Source: Candidatus Pelagibacterales bacterium (GTDB taxonomy: Bacteria > Pseudomonadota > Alphaproteobacteria > TMED109). From it: DNA of 10,148 nucleotides. The position numbers and the translations under genes were made by a program. Each line of letters opens with the position of its first letter. The stretch's first letter is position 1. The DNA is taken from assembly GCA_002714055.1 (NCBI GenBank), contig PAWH01000033.1, positions 5,359-15,506 of the forward strand. Reading direction: 5' to 3'. Positions 1-6,716 of the stretch are shown in pieces. Under the pieces are notes generated by a model. It made no database searches and was not told the origin of the DNA. It saw only the letters and a program-made list of their open reading frames with translations.

Positions 1-603
1 TGATTGTCGTTTTTTATCTAGAGATTGAAATAATAATTTCAAAAATTCTTCTTTGTTTTTAGCATCCAATGCAGAAGTAGGCTCATCTGCTAATATGATC
101 TCTGGATTTCCTATTAAGGCCCTTGCTACCGCAACCCTTTGTTGCTGCCCAATACTAAGTTCACTAGCTTTTCTATTCATTAATGATTTATAATTTAGTG
201 AAAGATTAGACATTAGAATCTCAATTTCTTCTTTATAACTACCTTTTAATCGAGATTTTCTTAGTTGAGAGAAACTTAGTCCTAATAAAACATTATCTTC
301 AACACTTAAATATGGGAGCAAGTTAAATGTTTGAAATATAATTCCAAAATTATCACCTCTAATTTTATCTTTCTTAATTGATGAAAATTCTGAAAGACTC
401 TTTCCTAAAATAATTATCTCTCCTTTTTGTGGTAAAATAGTACCAGATAACAAATTCAAGAAAGTAGTTTTACCTGACCCAGATTCACCACTAATTAACA
501 AACTTTTACCTGAATTAAGATTAAAGTGATCTATTTTCATAACGAAAGATGAATTATAAGATCTATATTCAAGGTTTTTTATTTCAATCAGAATTCTATT
601 CAT
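1..603 (-). CDS. ABC transporter ATP-binding protein, LolD/MacB/DevA type (3' end cut by window edge)
   Basis: This is the cytoplasmic ATPase of an ABC transporter. The 201 codons present carry Walker A GESGSGKT (residues 39-46), a Q-loop glutamine (Q91, context FQTFNLLPYLS), the signature LSIGQQQRVAVARA (149-162), Walker B IILADEP (169-175) and the D-loop SALD (177-180). The FQTFNLLPYLSVEDNV region and LADEPTSALD are typical of the LolD/MacB/YbbA/DevA group, which works with FtsX-like permeases in lipoprotein export, efflux or peptide extrusion. Members are usually about 220-235 residues, so roughly the last 20-35 residues, including the switch histidine, lie outside the window. The start at 603 fits the normal N-terminal spacing to Walker A, although no good Shine-Dalgarno is visible. 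A well-formed sigma-70 promoter lies just upstream. The permease partner would be expected beyond the left edge. The family is certain; the substrate is not. Confidence 0.93.
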   Translation of the reverse strand, partial: MNRILIEIKNLEYRSYNSSFVMKIDHFNLNSGKSLLISGESGSGKTTFLNLLSGTILPQKGEIIILGKSLSEFSSIKKDKIRGDNFGIIFQTFNLLPYLSVEDNVLLGLSFSQLRKSRLKGSYKEEIEILMSNLSLNYKSLMNRKASELSIGQQQRVAVARALIGNPEIILADEPTSALDAKNKEEFLKLLFQSLDKKRQS

Positions 604-647
604 AATTCATTTTATATAAATAATATTTTTATTTTATCAAAGTACTA

Positions 648-676
648 ATTATATTTTTTTGTTGTTGATAAATCAA
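648..676 (-). promoter_or_regulatory. Sigma-70-type promoter for the ABC ATPase gene
   Basis: On the minus strand a -35 element TTGATT (676-671) is followed after exactly 17 nt by a perfect -10 TATAAT (653-648). Transcription would start near 641, giving a leader of about 38 nt before the ATG at 603. The -35 lies inside a small inverted repeat, TTGAT-AA-ATCAA (665-676), which could be an operator or chance in AT-rich DNA. Confidence 0.6.
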
Positions 677-698
677 TATTTTATGATAAAAGATTTTG

Positions 699-1073
699 AT
701 GGAACATTTGTTAGAAGTTTGGCTTTATTACGAATCTGGCCCCTTAAAAGGAGCTATATTTGGTTTGGTACATACTGGTATAATGCTTATAGGTTATTAT
801 ACAGGATGGAGCATTAATAGACTTTTTAAGATCATATCAAATGGTATTATTGCAGGCTTAATTGGAGCAGCCTTATCACATATATTAGCAGATATAATTG
901 CCTCTATGATAGACCCACATTTAAGGCCTTTAGTATTTGGAATAGCTATAGGAGGAACTATTCCTTTGTTGGCAATTCCCTTTTTGGAAAAATGGATTAC
1001 TAAAAGTAAATATCACATAGTCGTCGGAGACCATGAAGATATAGAGAGAGATATAAAAGATAAACATAAATAA
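699..1073 (+). CDS. Small integral membrane protein of unknown function (124 aa)
   Basis: I do not recognise a named family. The protein has a short amphipathic N-terminus (MEHLLEVWLYYESGPLKG), then about three hydrophobic segments: roughly residues 19-38, 47-72 (glycine/alanine-rich, with HILAD inside it) and 77-96. It ends in a charged, lysine- and aspartate-rich cytoplasmic-looking tail. It is probably an inner-membrane protein. A TTG lies directly before the ATG at 699; the ATG is the more economical start, and only a weak purine stretch (AAAAG) precedes it. It diverges from the ABC ATPase across a 95-nt AT-rich gap and stands alone on its strand, since a heat-shock promoter for the next gene begins 10 nt after its stop. 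Length, composition and uninterrupted membrane pattern support a real gene. Confidence 0.75.
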   Translation: MEHLLEVWLYYESGPLKGAIFGLVHTGIMLIGYYTGWSINRLFKIISNGIIAGLIGAALSHILADIIASMIDPHLRPLVFGIAIGGTIPLLAIPFLEKWITKSKYHIVVGDHEDIERDIKDKHK

Positions 1074-1082
1074 CCTTAAACA

Positions 1083-1111
1083 CTTGAAAATCAACTCATT
1101 CATAACCATAT
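1083..1111 (+). promoter_or_regulatory. Heat-shock (sigma-32/RpoH) promoter for the small heat-shock gene
   Basis: CTTGAAA (1083-1089) is followed after 14 nt by AACCATAT (1104-1111). The RpoH consensus is CTTGAAA, 13-15 nt, then CCCCATNT, so the -35 is perfect and the -10 keeps its CATAT core. A transcript would start near 1117-1120, exactly where the hairpin-rich leader begins. Confidence 0.75.
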
Positions 1112-1117
1112 ATATAT

Positions 1118-1224
1118 TGACAGCGCCTAATTAGGGTTGTCACTTTAAACCCAGTTTTCTGGGTATTTTTAACAGAAAGTGCCAGTAAATGGGCTTTCAT
1201 TTTAGTTGCTCAAAGGAGGACAAC
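1118..1224 (+). promoter_or_regulatory. ROSE-like RNA thermometer in the 5' leader of the small heat-shock gene
   Basis: Four successive hairpins fill the leader. Hairpin I (1118-1142) pairs TGACAGC and CCT with AGG and GTTGTCA around an AATT loop, with one G bulged. Hairpin II (1149-1164) is ACCCAG-TTTT-CTGGGT, a perfect 6-bp stem. Hairpin III (1175-1198) pairs GAAAG with CTTTC plus a CC/GG extension. Hairpin IV (1205-1224) pairs GTTG with CAAC and carries TTGCT (1206-1210) opposite the Shine-Dalgarno AGGAGGA (1214-1220), directly next to the ATG at 1225. The U(U/C)GCU block facing AGGA in the last hairpin is the hallmark of ROSE elements in rhizobial and gammaproteobacterial hsp20/ibpA leaders. 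Those elements melt at heat-shock temperature and open the ribosome site. Architecture and position match; thermosensing here is inferred. Confidence 0.75.
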
Positions 1225-1701
1225 ATGAATAGTTATGATTTAACACCCTTATTTCGTCACTCTATAGGTTTTGACCATCTTGAAGACATTTTTGATAGCA
1301 TGGTTAGGCTTAATAGTTATTCTGACAATTACCCACCATATAATATTAGATCTAATGGTAAGGACCAGTATGCTATAGAACTTGCTGTAGCTGGTTTTGA
1401 TGAAAAGGATCTTTCCGTAGATCTAGAAAATGGTCAACTGACTATTGTTGGAAACAAAGAAAACTCTAATGGTAATTTTATGCACCAGGGAATTGCAACT
1501 CGTTCTTTTAAAAGGGGATTCCAACTTGCCGAATATGTAGAAGTATTAGGTGCAGGTCTGAACAATGGAATGCTAACCGTTGCATTAGAAAGAAAACTAC
1601 CAGAAGAACTTCGCCCTAAAAAGATAGAAATTAATACAGGTAGCAGTTTTAAAAAATTTACTGACAAGATTTCTAAAGTAATAGAAGGCGAGAAGACTTA
1701 A
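1225..1701 (+). CDS. Small heat-shock protein, Hsp20/IbpA family (158 aa)
   Basis: This is an ATP-independent chaperone that binds unfolding proteins in large oligomers and holds them for DnaK/ClpB refolding in the cytoplasm. The layout is that of class A bacterial small heat-shock proteins: a variable N-terminus with YPPYNI (36-41), then an alpha-crystallin domain. The domain shows AVAGFDEKDLSVDLENGQLT (54-73), GIATRSFKRGFQLAEYVEV (89-107) and the closing motif GLNNGMLTVALER (111-123). A C-terminal IEI (134-136) is the I-x-I/V oligomerisation motif. The length is typical. The start is set by AAAGGAGGA immediately before the ATG at 1225; an in-frame ATG at 1189 lies inside the hairpin leader and has no ribosome site. 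The gene is monocistronic between its own heat-shock promoter and a strong terminator, implying double control by RpoH and temperature-dependent translation. Confidence 0.95.
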   Translation: MNSYDLTPLFRHSIGFDHLEDIFDSMVRLNSYSDNYPPYNIRSNGKDQYAIELAVAGFDEKDLSVDLENGQLTIVGNKENSNGNFMHQGIATRSFKRGFQLAEYVEVLGAGLNNGMLTVALERKLPEELRPKKIEINTGSSFKKFTDKISKVIEGEKT

Positions 1702-1722
1702 ACTAGATAAATATAGACGATT

Positions 1723-1754
1723 AAGGGAGGTAGTATTTGCTACCTCCTTTTTTT
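1723..1754 (+). terminator. Rho-independent terminator after the small heat-shock gene
   Basis: A perfect 8-bp stem, GGAGGTAG (1726-1733) with CTACCTCC (1740-1747) around a TATTTG loop, is followed by seven T (1748-1754). Weak pairs extend the stem base into the T run. It sits 21 nt after the hsp20 stop and isolates that transcript from the next operon. Confidence 0.92.
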
Positions 1755-1822
1755 ATCGTTTTACAAGGGGATCTTTTAGTATAATTTATAGTAATTATTA
1801 AGTTTGAATCTAGGAAATTAAA

Positions 1823-2983
1823 ATGAACTTTTCATTAAATGAGGAACAACTTTCTTTACAGGAAACTGTTAAAAAATTTGCAAAGAATGAATTAACGGAT
1901 ATTGCAAAAAAAATGGAACAAGAAGATAAATCTGCTGACAAATCTGTTCTTAAAAAATTTGCAGACCTGGGTATCCTCGGGGTTAATCTACCTAAGGAAT
2001 ATGGAGGTGCTGGAATGAACCATTTTGAAGCCGTCTTAGTTTTAGAAGAAGTAGCAAAAATCTCTATTGCAATTGCTTTTCCAGTATTCGAGTCAAGTTT
2101 TGGTCCAGCTTTAGCTATTTCAAATTTTGCCCCAGAAGAATTAAAAAAACGTGTGCTTCCTAAAATATGTTCAGGAGAGATCGTAGTCGCAGTATCAATG
2201 TCTGAGCCTAACGCTGGAAGTGCCTTAACAGACCTAACAACTCATGCAAGAATAAAAGGTGATAAACTAATACTTAACGGACAAAAGAGGTGGTGTTCTG
2301 GTGCAGGACATGCTGATGGTTATGTAGTTTATTGCCGCCTTTCAGAACAAGAAGGAGCAAAAGGAATAGGAGCACTTTATATAGAAAAAAATACTAAAGG
2401 ATTCACTTTTGGCAAACAAGACCATCATATGGGTTTTCGAGGAGTTAGTAGTGCGGATATGTACTTTGATGATGTCGTGCTTCCTAAATCCAATATTATA
2501 GTACCTGCAGGTGGTTTTAAAAAACTCATGGAGGCTTTTGACTTAGAACGTTGTGGAAATAGCACAATGAGCTTAGCATGTGCTCAATCTTCCTATGATT
2601 TTGTTTTAGAGTACATTCAAGAAAGAAAGCAATTTGGCAAACGCATAATTGATTTTCAAGCAGTTCAAATGCAATTAGCAGAAATGAAAATGAAACTTGA
2701 TGCATCTAGATTATTAATATATCGAGCAGTTGTGAATGCGGATAAATCTCTACCCTCTATAGCAGATAGTTCTATAGCAAAATGTTTTGCAAATGAAATT
2801 ACTCGTGAAGTTACAGGAAAAGCTATGCAGCTAATGGGTGGATATGGATATTCTAAAGAATTCCCTATTGAACAAAAAATGAGAGATTCTTGGGGATGGG
2901 GGATAGCAGGTGGTTCCATAGATATTCAAAAGACAAATATTGCCTCTGCACTAGTAGGTAGAAGGTTTAATCAGAGAAAATAG
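1823..2983 (+). CDS. Acyl-CoA dehydrogenase (FAD flavoprotein, 386 aa), probably helix-G glutamate type
   Basis: This cytoplasmic enzyme forms the alpha,beta double bond of an acyl-CoA and passes electrons to ETF. An N-terminal helical domain (NFSLNEEQLSLQETVKKFA) is followed by the beta domain with SMSEPNAGSALTDL (125-138) and the FAD-binding stretch LNGQKRWCSGAG (151-162). The C-terminal helical domain has ERKQFGKRIIDFQAVQ (267-282) and MGGYGYSKEFPIEQKMRD (338-355). In most family members the catalytic base is the Glu of a late IYEGTS motif; here that stretch reads IAGGSIDIQ (361-369), with no Glu. A glutamate in DLER (E242) sits where isovaleryl-CoA and long-chain dehydrogenases keep theirs, so the enzyme is probably active. 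The length is normal, and AGGA 8 nt before the ATG supports the start. A family III CoA-transferase follows after 21 nt. The substrate cannot be read from the sequence; branched or short-chain carboxylates are plausible. Confidence 0.93.
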   Translation: MNFSLNEEQLSLQETVKKFAKNELTDIAKKMEQEDKSADKSVLKKFADLGILGVNLPKEYGGAGMNHFEAVLVLEEVAKISIAIAFPVFESSFGPALAISNFAPEELKKRVLPKICSGEIVVAVSMSEPNAGSALTDLTTHARIKGDKLILNGQKRWCSGAGHADGYVVYCRLSEQEGAKGIGALYIEKNTKGFTFGKQDHHMGFRGVSSADMYFDDVVLPKSNIIVPAGGFKKLMEAFDLERCGNSTMSLACAQSSYDFVLEYIQERKQFGKRIIDFQAVQMQLAEMKMKLDASRLLIYRAVVNADKSLPSIADSSIAKCFANEITREVTGKAMQLMGGYGYSKEFPIEQKMRDSWGWGIAGGSIDIQKTNIASALVGRRFNQRK

Positions 2984-3004
2984 AATAAATTGGGGATATA
3001 TAAT

Positions 3005-4201
3005 ATGAGTTCAGTTAAACTCCCTTTAGAAGGAGTGCGGGTTTTAGACTTAACAACTGTAGTAATGGGTCCATATACTACCCAAGTACTAGGTGACTTT
3101 GGTGCCGACGTCATAAAAATAGAAGAACCCCAAGGTGATATGACGCGTGTAATAGGACCTTCTAAAAACCCTGGAATGTCATCTCTATTTTTGGGATCTA
3201 ATAGGAATAAAAGAAGTGTAGTTTTAAATTTGAAACGAAAGACGGATAAGGATGCCTTGTGGAAATTGATAGATACAGCACATATGTTTGTTCATAATAT
3301 TCGTCCTCAAAAAATCAAAGCCTTAGGCTTTGATCCTGATAATGTACTAAAACGTAACCCTAAAATAATCTATGGAGGACTGCACGGATACAGAGAAGAT
3401 GGACCTTATGGTGGATCACCTGCTTATGACGATGTAATTCAAGGACAATCAGGTATAGCGGGTACATTCATTGCAAGAGACAAAAATCCTAATCTAGTCC
3501 CTACAATAATAGCAGATAAAAGCGTAGGGATAATGGCCAGTAATGGACTTCTTGCAGCATATATACAACAATTGAGAACAGGGAAAGGATCATACTTAGA
3601 AGTTTCTATGTTTGAAGGTATGGTTGGATATGTACTTTTAGAGCATCAGTATGGAAATACTTTTATCCCTTCAATGGGAGGAGAAGGATACCCAAGAGCA
3701 TTGTCTCCGCAAAGAAAACCTCATAAAACCAAAGATGGGTATATATGTATGCTTGCATACACAGATAAACAGTGGAAGAATTTTTGGCAGTTTGCAGACA
3801 GTAACATGTTTAAAAATGATAAGCGCTTTAGAACTAATGCAAACCGCGCAAAGAATATTGATGCACTTTATACGATAGTTGCTGAAATATTATTAAATAA
3901 GACTACCAGCGATTGGCTACAGATACTCAACAAAGCAGAAATCCCTTCAGGTGCAGTAAATACACTCAATGATTTAAATAAAGATCCTCACCTTGTTGCA
4001 ACAGATTTTTTCAGAAACTTCAATCATCCAACAGAAGGACCTATGAGAATTCCTGACACTGCTTTCCAACTCAACAAAAATTCTCTGCCTATAAGACATC
4101 CTCAACCTAGACTTGGAGAACACTCAAAAGAAATACTACGTGAGGCAGGAATTGAAAAACATGATATTGATAAAATCCTAAAAAACAAACCTACATATTA
4201 G
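3005..4201 (+). CDS. Family III CoA-transferase (CaiB/BaiF/Frc type, 398 aa)
   Basis: This enzyme moves CoA from a donor thioester to a carboxylic acid through an enzyme-bound aspartyl anhydride. It opens with the family pattern LEGVRVLDLTTVVMGPYTTQ (8-27), then LGDFGADVIKIEEPQGD (29-45) and NRNKRSVVLNLK (66-77). The active-site aspartate is D171 in IADKSVG, followed by LRTGKGSYLEVSMFE (190-204). A C-terminal region similar to formyl-CoA and crotonobetainyl-CoA transferases contains PSGAVNTLNDLNKDP (314-328) and RLGEHSKEIL (369-378). The ATG at 3005 is preceded at good distance by GGGGA; a TTG at 2990 in the same frame would be a poorer start. The gene is the second of a two-gene operon with the acyl-CoA dehydrogenase, suggesting that an acid is activated here and then desaturated. 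Its last 11 nt overlap the convergent cfa gene. The substrate is unknown. Confidence 0.93.
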   Translation: MSSVKLPLEGVRVLDLTTVVMGPYTTQVLGDFGADVIKIEEPQGDMTRVIGPSKNPGMSSLFLGSNRNKRSVVLNLKRKTDKDALWKLIDTAHMFVHNIRPQKIKALGFDPDNVLKRNPKIIYGGLHGYREDGPYGGSPAYDDVIQGQSGIAGTFIARDKNPNLVPTIIADKSVGIMASNGLLAAYIQQLRTGKGSYLEVSMFEGMVGYVLLEHQYGNTFIPSMGGEGYPRALSPQRKPHKTKDGYICMLAYTDKQWKNFWQFADSNMFKNDKRFRTNANRAKNIDALYTIVAEILLNKTTSDWLQILNKAEIPSGAVNTLNDLNKDPHLVATDFFRNFNHPTEGPMRIPDTAFQLNKNSLPIRHPQPRLGEHSKEILREAGIEKHDIDKILKNKPTY

Positions 4202-5414
4202 AAGAATTATACATATAATCTCTAGAAACAGGGACTGATCCAGTCTTTTTAGACAGCTGAATTTGAAAAACTGTCATATATTCATTTCTAAAAGCAGATT
4301 CAGAAATAATTAAATAGTATTCCCACAGGCGCCTAAATTCCTCACCAAATTTTAAATCCACCATTGTAGATTGTGCCAAAAACTTTTCTCTCCATTTGCT
4401 TAAGGTTTCTGCATAGTGCATATGTAAGAATTCTATATCCGTTATTACTAAATTAGACTTTTCTATATGAGGTAGAATTTCACTGAGAGAAGGAATATAT
4501 CCTCCAGGAAAAATATATTTTGATAAATATGAATCTGTTGTGCCTGCTCCTCTATTTCTACCTATAGTATGTACCAAAGCCAACCCATCTTCATGTAAAC
4601 AGTCATATATTTTAGAAAAATAATGCTTATAATTTTTTAAGCCTACATGTTCGAACATCCCAATACTAACAACTCTATCATACTTTCTGTAAACATCTCT
4701 ATAATCCGTAGCTGTATATTTTAGTTTTTTATCCAATCCAATATTTTGAATACTATTTTGGGCATAATCAAGTTGCTGTTTCGATAATGTTATACCATGA
4801 ACGAAACAGTTATATTTTTTTACCATATGAAGAGCCAAACCTCCCCAACCACATCCAATATCTAAAACATCATGATTTTCAGATAGCAATAACTTTTTTG
4901 AAATTAAATCTTTCTTTGCATCCTGTGCTTCATCTATAGACATATTATTTTTAGAAAAATAGGCGCATGAGTATTGCATACTCTTATCCAAAAAGATTTC
5001 ATAAAAACCAGGCTCGTGATCATAATGAGCTCTTACATTATTTACGGACTGCTGCATTGAGTTTCTAGAAAACTGTTTCAACAACAAATTTTTAAAATAA
5101 TTCAAATTTGATAAAAATGAAAAACGAACCTTATTATTAAAGTTTTTATCTATTACAAATACAAATTCAGCTAAACTACCTTTTATTTCAATATCACCTC
5201 TAAAATATGCCTCGCCAAAGCTAAGGCTTGCCGAATGAAAAATGAGTAATAAAATATCCTTAAATTTTTTAAAATTTATGTCATAAATTATATTTCCTTT
5301 ACCTATTCTTTGACTAACTAATCCATACCTAAATATTATAGTAATATCACTAGTATGCTTTTTAAGTTTTAATGACATGTACTTCAGCAAAATTTTACAC
5401 AAAAAGTTTTTCAT
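4191..5414 (-). CDS. cfa: Cyclopropane-fatty-acyl-phospholipid synthase (407 aa)
   Basis: Cfa transfers a methylene from S-adenosylmethionine to the double bond of unsaturated acyl chains in membrane phospholipids. The protein acts at the inner face of the inner membrane. After an N-terminal lipid-binding domain comes VRAHYDHEPGFYEIFLD (127-143), then the SAM-binding core VLDIGCGWGGLALH (183-196). The residues known for bicarbonate and catalysis in the E. coli enzyme are all recognisable: Cys150 (SCAYF), Glu255 (FEHVG), His282 and Ile284 (HTIG) and Tyr334 (HYAETL). FPGGYIPSLSEI (302-313) is also characteristic. The length is close to the usual 380-410. Two ATGs lie close together (5420 and 5414); AGGA sits 5 nt before the inner one, so 5414 is preferred. 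The gene is convergent with, and overlaps, the CoA-transferase. Related fatty-acid methyltransferases exist, but the full residue set favours Cfa. Confidence 0.94.
   Translation of the reverse strand: MKNFLCKILLKYMSLKLKKHTSDITIIFRYGLVSQRIGKGNIIYDINFKKFKDILLLIFHSASLSFGEAYFRGDIEIKGSLAEFVFVIDKNFNNKVRFSFLSNLNYFKNLLLKQFSRNSMQQSVNNVRAHYDHEPGFYEIFLDKSMQYSCAYFSKNNMSIDEAQDAKKDLISKKLLLSENHDVLDIGCGWGGLALHMVKKYNCFVHGITLSKQQLDYAQNSIQNIGLDKKLKYTATDYRDVYRKYDRVVSIGMFEHVGLKNYKHYFSKIYDCLHEDGLALVHTIGRNRGAGTTDSYLSKYIFPGGYIPSLSEILPHIEKSNLVITDIEFLHMHYAETLSKWREKFLAQSTMVDLKFGEEFRRLWEYYLIISESAFRNEYMTVFQIQLSKKTGSVPVSRDYMYNSSNM
4231..4250 (+). terminator. Possible plus-strand terminator inside the convergent cfa gene
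   Basis: GACTG (4233-4237), loop ATC, CAGTC (4241-4245) and five T (4246-4250) form a small hairpin with a U-tract; two G-U pairs can extend the stem. It lies 30 nt past the CoA-transferase stop but within the 3' coding end of cfa on the other strand. No other terminator is visible for the plus-strand operon. The stem is short, so this is tentative. Confidence 0.4.
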
Positions 5415-5478
5415 AAACATCCTATAGAATAATTAAATCCAATAAAACTTGGCTTATAGCTTAAAATATATAATCATC

Positions 5479-5484
5479 ATTATA
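5479..5484 (-). promoter_or_regulatory. Candidate -10 element for cfa
   Basis: On the minus strand a perfect TATAAT (5484-5479) lies about 65 nt before the cfa start in the divergent gap with the propeller gene. The matching -35 position, 17 nt upstream, reads TTCCAA and is poor, so this is only a candidate. On the plus strand another TATAAT (5469-5474) could serve the propeller gene, also without a good -35. Confidence 0.3.
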
Positions 5485-5526
5485 CAAATAAAAAAAAACT
5501 TTGGAACTATTTACTATTGTAAAAAC

Positions 5527-6714
5527 ATGAAAAAAGTAAGTTTTATAATAATTTTATTATTCTTATTCTTATATGACATAGTCCCAACTCTTGCTGATAG
5601 ATTGTCTATATTGAATTGGGAAACAAAGGCTCCTGAATCACTAGACAGCCTCTCTCTCTCTCAAGATAAAGATAGAAAAGAAGGCATAGCAGTTATAGAA
5701 TTAGACCAAAATAGTGAAGACTTCGGAAAAATTCTATTCAATATTCCTGTAAACCCAGATTTAGTGCTCCACCATATTTTTTATAATCAAAACTTATCGA
5801 AAGCTTATATAACAGCTTTAGATAGTGATTCCCTGCATGTGATAAATATGTCAGACCAAGTATGGAGACTGAAGCCCATACATACACCTATGTGTAAAGT
5901 ACAAGAAAACATAATTTTTTCTGATGATAATACTAAGTGGTGGCTTACATGTATGGGATCAGAAAATGTAATAGTGGGAGATGCTATATCTGACCAAATA
6001 ATAGACGTGATTTCTCTTCCAAATACATTTCCGCACGGAATCACTCTAGATGAAAGAATAGACAGAATATTGGTAGCTAATTGCGTTGCACCTGACATGA
6101 GTAATGCAGGTAAAACCATAGAAGTAATAGAAGCATCAACAGGAAAACATCTTGATAGTATAGAGATTTCAAGGGGAAGTTTGAATGCTCCAGTAGAGGT
6201 GCTTTTTGTTCCTAATTCCGATCCGCCTGTTGCCTATGCAACAACTATGATGGAAAATTCATTATGGGGTTTGAAGTGGAATTATGAGTCAAATAGCTTT
6301 GAAGCCAAAGAATTATTTGATTTTGTTAAAGCAGATAAATCATTAATGCCATTAGAAATTTATTTTAATAAAGATCTCACTCTTTCCTATATTACTACTG
6401 CTGATCCAGGAAGATTACACGTTTTTGATGTTTCTCAAGATCTTATGTCACCTATTTTAATCAGAAGTATTGATGCAGGAGGAGGGGCACATCATGTCGC
6501 TATAACTAAGGATGAAAAAACAGCATATGTCCAAAATGGCTTATTAAATATTCCAGGTATTAATGATGGATCAATTACAGTCATCGACCTTGAACAATTA
6601 GAAGTAATAAATGTCATAGAAACCTTCAAATCTAAAGGCCGTGTTCCTAATTCTATTACATTACTTCCTAAATGGTATAATTCTGCAGGTCATATTAACA
6701 ACGGGAACAAATAA
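5527..6714 (+). CDS. Secreted seven-bladed beta-propeller, SBP56/methanethiol-oxidase-like or YVTN/YncE type (395 aa)
   Basis: A Sec signal peptide (residues 1-23, KK then a long hydrophobic core, cleavage after TLA) sends this protein to the periplasm. The mature part shows a strand pattern recurring about every 44-54 residues: VLHHIFYN (80-87), MCKVQENIIF (122-131), FPHGITLD (168-175), APVEVLFVPN (221-230), MPLEIYFN (274-281), GAHHVAITKD (320-329) and VPNSITLLP (373-381). That makes seven blades. His82/83, His170, Glu224, Glu277 and His322/323 fall at one blade position, as if lining a central site. LHH, IHTPMC, PVEVLFVPN with a following tryptophan, and the final GGG...YVQN blade resemble, from memory, selenium-binding protein 56/methanethiol oxidase, a copper enzyme. 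It is shorter than SBP56 (about 460-470 aa), so a general YVTN propeller remains possible. The start is chosen for the signal peptide; an in-frame TTG at 5449 gives an unnatural extension. Confidence 0.8.
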   Translation: MKKVSFIIILLFLFLYDIVPTLADRLSILNWETKAPESLDSLSLSQDKDRKEGIAVIELDQNSEDFGKILFNIPVNPDLVLHHIFYNQNLSKAYITALDSDSLHVINMSDQVWRLKPIHTPMCKVQENIIFSDDNTKWWLTCMGSENVIVGDAISDQIIDVISLPNTFPHGITLDERIDRILVANCVAPDMSNAGKTIEVIEASTGKHLDSIEISRGSLNAPVEVLFVPNSDPPVAYATTMMENSLWGLKWNYESNSFEAKELFDFVKADKSLMPLEIYFNKDLTLSYITTADPGRLHVFDVSQDLMSPILIRSIDAGGGAHHVAITKDEKTAYVQNGLLNIPGINDGSITVIDLEQLEVINVIETFKSKGRVPNSITLLPKWYNSAGHINNGNK

Positions 6715-6716
6715 AG

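Noticed and set aside
1189..1224. Upstream in-frame ATG giving the small heat-shock protein 12 extra residues
   Set aside because: It lies inside the hairpin leader, has no ribosome site, and the ATG at 1225 has an excellent AAAGGAGGA.
1434..1667. Open minus-strand frame within the small heat-shock gene, and similar frames inside the acyl-CoA dehydrogenase, CoA-transferase and propeller genes
   Set aside because: They lie wholly within confident genes on another frame, have no ribosome sites and show no recognisable protein features.
1760..1785. TTTACA and TATAAT upstream of the acyl-CoA dehydrogenase as a promoter
   Set aside because: The -10 is perfect, but the spacer is only 14 nt and the -35 touches the terminator tail; too weak to list as a feature.
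5414..5420. Shared ATGTTTATG double-start pattern in cfa and hisI
   Set aside because: Both genes show AGG near two close ATGs, but two cases in AT-rich DNA are easily chance; it only affects the choice of start by two codons.
5449..5526. In-frame TTG extending the propeller protein by 26 residues
   Set aside because: It would place an isoleucine- and lysine-rich stretch before a normal KK-plus-hydrophobic signal peptide; the ATG at 5527 gives the natural secreted start.
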